NCBI GenBank assembly: GCA_947168005.1 | Contig: CAMVKI010000004.1 | Span: 1 to 34,347 of the forward strand | DNA from: an uncultured Clostridia bacterium | GTDB taxonomy: Bacteria > Bacillota > Clostridia > Oscillospirales > Oscillospiraceae | DNA: 34,347 bases | Direction: 5' to 3' | In this document: piece by piece, positions 31,378 through 34,347 of the stretch | Position numbering within the stretch: the stretch's first letter is position 1 | How the letters are laid out: each line of letters opens with the position of its first letter | Made by a program: the position numbers and the translations under genes | Notes under the pieces: model-generated | Told to the model about the DNA's origin: nothing | Databases searched by the model: none | What the model saw: only the letters and a program-made list of their open reading frames with translations

Positions 31378-31405
31378 ATTATATCATTTCACACTTATTT
31401 GTCAA
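31378..31405 (-). promoter_or_regulatory. Predicted sigma-70/A promoter of the exopolysaccharide operon
   Basis: Minus strand TTGACA (31405-31400), 16-bp spacer, TATAAT (31383-31378), in an AT-rich island before the CpsB-type gene. Confidence 0.85.
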
Positions 31406-31435
31406 CATTCATATTAAATAAAACATTCCGCGCAG

Positions 31436-31472
31436 AAAACCCGCCCGGTCCTCACACAGAGAATCGGGCGGG
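31436..31472 (-). terminator. Probable intrinsic terminator of the SPFH gene
   Basis: Minus strand CCCGCCCG (31472-31465)/CGGGCGGG (31447-31440), 17-nt loop, followed by TTTTC. Confidence 0.55.
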
Positions 31473-31485
31473 CTGTGAAAAAAGC

Positions 31486-32799
31486 TTACTGAATGTCCTT
31501 GTCATCGAAGATATCGCCGCATTCCGGGCAGAATCTGGGCGGATTCTTCGGGTCCTCGGGCTCCCAGCCGCACTTGTCGCACTTGTAGAGCGGAGCGTCG
31601 GCGGGCTTCTTGGCGCCGCACTCGGCACAGAACTTGCCCTTGTTCACCGCGCCGCAGGAGGGGCAGGTCCAGCCGGCCTTGTCGGCGGGCTTGGGCGCGC
31701 CGCACTCGGCGCAGAACTTGCCGGTGTTCACCGCGCCGCAGGCGCACTTCCAGGAGTCGGCCTTGGGCGCCGCGGGCGCCTGCTGGGGCTGCTGCTGACC
31801 CATGGCGAAGAGGTTCTGGGCGTTGACGCCGCCGGCCTGCTGGGCCATGCCGTAGCCGATAAAGCCGTTCATCGCGCCATTGGGGTTCTTGGCGGCGTCC
31901 TTCATGGCCTGGCTCTGGGCCTCCACGAGGGTGGCGGCGGCCATGGTGGGATCCCGCATAATGGCGGCGTGCTGGGCCTTCTTGATGAGCTCCTGATCCT
32001 CCTCGGAGAGGGTGATGGGGTTCATGGCGATGGAGACGACCTGGAGGCCCCGGAGCTCGCCCCACTTCTTGGAGAGGGCGGCGTTCATGGCCTCGCTCAG
32101 CTCCTCGGCGTGGCCGGGCAGAGCGGAGGGACGAACCTGCATCTCGGAGATTTTGGCGAAGGCGGGCTGCAAGGCGGAGATGAACTCGGTCTTCAGCTGG
32201 GCGTCGATCTGATCTCTGGTGTAGGCCTTCTCCACGTTGCCGCAGACGTTGGCGTAGAACAGCAGGGGATCCGCCACCCGGTAGGAGTACAGACCGCTGC
32301 AGCGGACGGACACGTCGATGTCGAGATTGATGTTGCGGTCCACGACCCGGAAGGGGATGGGCGTCGGGGTGCCGAACTTGTTGTCGATGATCTCCTTGGT
32401 GTTGAAGTAGTAGACCCGCTGATCCTTGCCGGGATCGCCGCCGAAGGTGAAGCGCTTGCCGATCTGCTTGAAGGTCTCCAGAATCCCCTTGCCCAGGCTG
32501 CCGGTGAAGATGGAGGGCTCGGTGGAGGTGTCCCAGATGAATTCGCCGGGCTCCGCGCAGACCTCTACGATCTTGCCCTGCTCCACGATGATCATGCACT
32601 GGCCGTCGGCCACCGCCACGACGGAGCCGTTGGAGATGATGTTGTCGTTGCCCTTGGTGTTGCTGGAGCGGCCGGAGATCCGTTTCTGGCCCTTGACGGC
32701 CAGCACGTTCTTGTCAATCGCGTCGCAGTAGAAGAATTCCTTCCACTGATCGGCCAGCACGCCGTTCAAAGCGCCAAGTCCTGCTGCAATAAGTCCCAT
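31486..32799 (-). CDS. SPFH-domain protein with C-terminal zinc ribbons
   Basis: FFYCDAIDKNVLAVKGQKRISGRSSNTKGNDNIISNGSVVAVADGQCMIIVEQGKIVEVCAEPGEFIWD is typical of bacterial SPFH/YdjI-like proteins. C-terminal CxC/CxxC...CAECG ribbons. Confidence 0.85.
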   Translation of the reverse strand: MGLIAAGLGALNGVLADQWKEFFYCDAIDKNVLAVKGQKRISGRSSNTKGNDNIISNGSVVAVADGQCMIIVEQGKIVEVCAEPGEFIWDTSTEPSIFTGSLGKGILETFKQIGKRFTFGGDPGKDQRVYYFNTKEIIDNKFGTPTPIPFRVVDRNINLDIDVSVRCSGLYSYRVADPLLFYANVCGNVEKAYTRDQIDAQLKTEFISALQPAFAKISEMQVRPSALPGHAEELSEAMNAALSKKWGELRGLQVVSIAMNPITLSEEDQELIKKAQHAAIMRDPTMAAATLVEAQSQAMKDAAKNPNGAMNGFIGYGMAQQAGGVNAQNLFAMGQQQPQQAPAAPKADSWKCACGAVNTGKFCAECGAPKPADKAGWTCPSCGAVNKGKFCAECGAKKPADAPLYKCDKCGWEPEDPKNPPRFCPECGDIFDDKDIQ

Positions 32800-32871
32800 A
32801 GTATGTGCTCCTTTCGATGTTCAATGTAGATTCCTGGGGCGGATCGCGCTCGATCCGATATTCCGTCTGAT

Positions 32872-32900
32872 ATTATACAATACCTTTCGCCGTTTCGCAA
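32872..32900 (-). promoter_or_regulatory. Predicted sigma-70/A promoter for the SPFH gene
   Basis: Minus strand TTGCGA (32900-32895), 17-bp spacer, TATAAT (32877-32872). CGGATCG-CGCT-CGATCCG hairpin (32840-32857) in the 5' UTR. Confidence 0.65.
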
Positions 32901-32957
32901 CGGAAAATGAAAAAATATTTTTTCCCCGCGCGGAGGGACTGCGGCGCAGAATTATGA

Positions 32958-32986
32958 TTGACGAACGGAGGAAGATGGAGTACAAT
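32958..32986 (+). promoter_or_regulatory. Predicted sigma-70/A promoter for the oligoendopeptidase gene
   Basis: TTGACG (32958-32963), 17-bp spacer, TACAAT (32981-32986). Confidence 0.6.
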
Positions 32987-33038
32987 AATTCCATAGGATT
33001 ACCGCCTAAATACGCTGTTTGAGAAAGGATTGCACAAC

Positions 33039-34347
33039 ATGGCTGAAACGAAAAAGATTCCGGAGCGCGGCGAGATCGCCCAGGCGGACCGCTGGGCCGT
33101 CGAAGACCTCTATCCCAGCGACGAGGCCTGGAAGGAAGACCTGGAAAAGCTGAAGAAGCTTTCCGAAGAGCTGGCCGGCTTTGCCGGGAAGCTCGGGGAG
33201 AGCGCCTCCAATCTGCTGGCCTTCGCGCAGAAGACCGAGGAGGCCGGCGTCCTGCTGAGCAACATCTACAACTACTCCTCCCGCCGCAACGACGAGGATA
33301 CCCGGGTCGCCAAGTACCAGGAGATGAACGGCATGGCAATGTCCGCCTATGTGGGCTTCAGCTCCGCCACCTCCTTTGAGACGCCGGAGATCATGGCGAT
33401 CCCCGAGCAGACCATGGAGCGCTTCTACCGGGAGGAGCCCGGCCTGGAGCGCTACCGCCGCTACATCTTCAATATCCGCCGCCACGCCGCCCACGTTTTG
33501 AGCCCCAGCGAGGAGAAGCTGCTGGCCATGGCGGGGGAGATGATGCAGTCTCCCGACGACGTCTACTCCAAGTTTGCCGACGCCGATCTGACTTTCCCCG
33601 ACGCCGTGGACAAGGACGGCAACAAGCATCCTCTCTCCCAGGGCACCTACATTTCTTATATGGAGTCCGACGACCGGGAGCTGCGCAAGTCCGCCTTTAT
33701 GAACACCTACAACACCTGGGCCGCCTACAAGAACACCGTGGCCGCGGCGCTGAACGCCCAGGTCAAGGCCCTGCAGTTCAACGCCGACGCCCGGAAGTAC
33801 GCCTCACCCCTGGAGGCCTCCCTGGACAACACCAACGTCCCCGTCAGCGTCTATCACAATCTGATCGAGGCCGTTCATCAGAACTTCGACAAGATGCACC
33901 GCTACGTCCGGCTGCGCAAGAAGCTCCTGGGCGTGGACGAGCTCCACTTCTACGATCTCTACACCCCTCTGGTCCCCGGCGCCGACGCGAAGATCCCCTT
34001 CGAGCAGGCCAAGCAGACGGTCTACGAGTCCCTGGCCCCCATGGGCGAGGACTATCGGAAGATCCTGAAGGAGGGCTTTGAAAACCGCTGGATCGACGTC
34101 TATCAGAACGTGGGCAAGCGCAGCGGCGCCTACTCCGCCGGCGCCTTCGTCCATCCCTTCGTCCTGCTCAACTACACCGGCACCCTGGACAGCCAGTTCA
34201 CCCTGGCCCATGAGATGGGCCACGCCCTCCACTCCTGGCACTCCAACAAGTACCAGAACCCGGTGGACGCCGACTATGTGATCTTCGTGGCCGAGGTGGC
34301 CTCCACCTGCAACGAGGTGCTGCTGATGCGCCACCTGCTGAACAAGA
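33039..34347 (+). CDS. pepF: Oligoendopeptidase F (M3B family), 3'-truncated by the window end
   Basis: Open frame from ATG 33039 to the window end, absent from the ORF track. MAETKKIPERGEIAQADRWAVEDLYPSDEAWKEDL...YASPLEASLDNTNVPVSVYHNLIEAV...GAYSAGAFVHPFVLLNYTGTLDSQFTLAHEMGHALHSW. Confidence 0.93.
   Translation, partial: MAETKKIPERGEIAQADRWAVEDLYPSDEAWKEDLEKLKKLSEELAGFAGKLGESASNLLAFAQKTEEAGVLLSNIYNYSSRRNDEDTRVAKYQEMNGMAMSAYVGFSSATSFETPEIMAIPEQTMERFYREEPGLERYRRYIFNIRRHAAHVLSPSEEKLLAMAGEMMQSPDDVYSKFADADLTFPDAVDKDGNKHPLSQGTYISYMESDDRELRKSAFMNTYNTWAAYKNTVAAALNAQVKALQFNADARKYASPLEASLDNTNVPVSVYHNLIEAVHQNFDKMHRYVRLRKKLLGVDELHFYDLYTPLVPGADAKIPFEQAKQTVYESLAPMGEDYRKILKEGFENRWIDVYQNVGKRSGAYSAGAFVHPFVLLNYTGTLDSQFTLAHEMGHALHSWHSNKYQNPVDADYVIFVAEVASTCNEVLLMRHLLNK

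Noticed and set aside
32821-33339. 172-aa minus-strand ORF across the pepF start
   Set aside because: Arg/Ser/Pro-rich shadow of the plus-strand pepF coding sequence and the divergent promoter region.
1-34347. Search for rRNA, tRNA, transposase, integrase, toxin-antitoxin or phage genes
   Set aside because: No sequence or ORF with recognisable signatures was seen; absence is by eye and should be confirmed with tRNAscan-SE and ISfinder.

Overview
This looks like a high-GC Clostridia/Oscillospiraceae-type chromosomal segment (taxonomy inferred from protein style only). Left part, about 1-13.3 kb, mostly housekeeping: a 5'-truncated membrane protein, VanY-like D,D-carboxypeptidase, MarR regulator plus TSCPD protein, aquaporin, murC-GH2 beta-galactosidase operon, AGCS symporter, inositol-monophosphatase-family protein, M3 metallopeptidase lipoprotein, CBS protein and PgsA-like enzyme. 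Middle part, about 13.4-31.4 kb: a minus-strand exopolysaccharide/capsule locus read from a consensus-like promoter at 31378-31405. Gene order is CpsB-type PHP phosphatase, CpsC, CpsD tyrosine kinase, GT4, HprK-like P-loop protein, a 1935-aa secreted protein, GT2, EpsG-like polymerase, GT4, GT2, flippase, LicD, lipoprotein. Right end: SPFH/zinc-ribbon protein and a 3'-truncated PepF (missing from the ORF track because it runs off the window). The strongest candidate for something new is the 1935-aa secreted protein. It joins an N-terminal NAGPA-type phosphodiester glycosidase, five 71-aa wall-binding-like repeats and a C-terminal HCX5R phosphatase, and sits in a locus with LicD and an HprK-like protein. 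This suggests a phosphodiester-glycan build-and-uncover module. Other notable signals: a GT4 separated from the upstream EpsG gene by only an in-frame TGA with no ATG/GTG/TTG start at its natural N-terminus, a nine-tyrosine tail on CpsC, and hairpins sequestering Shine-Dalgarno sequences before two genes. No rRNA, tRNA, CRISPR or mobile element was recognised. All family calls come from reading motifs; no database search was run.
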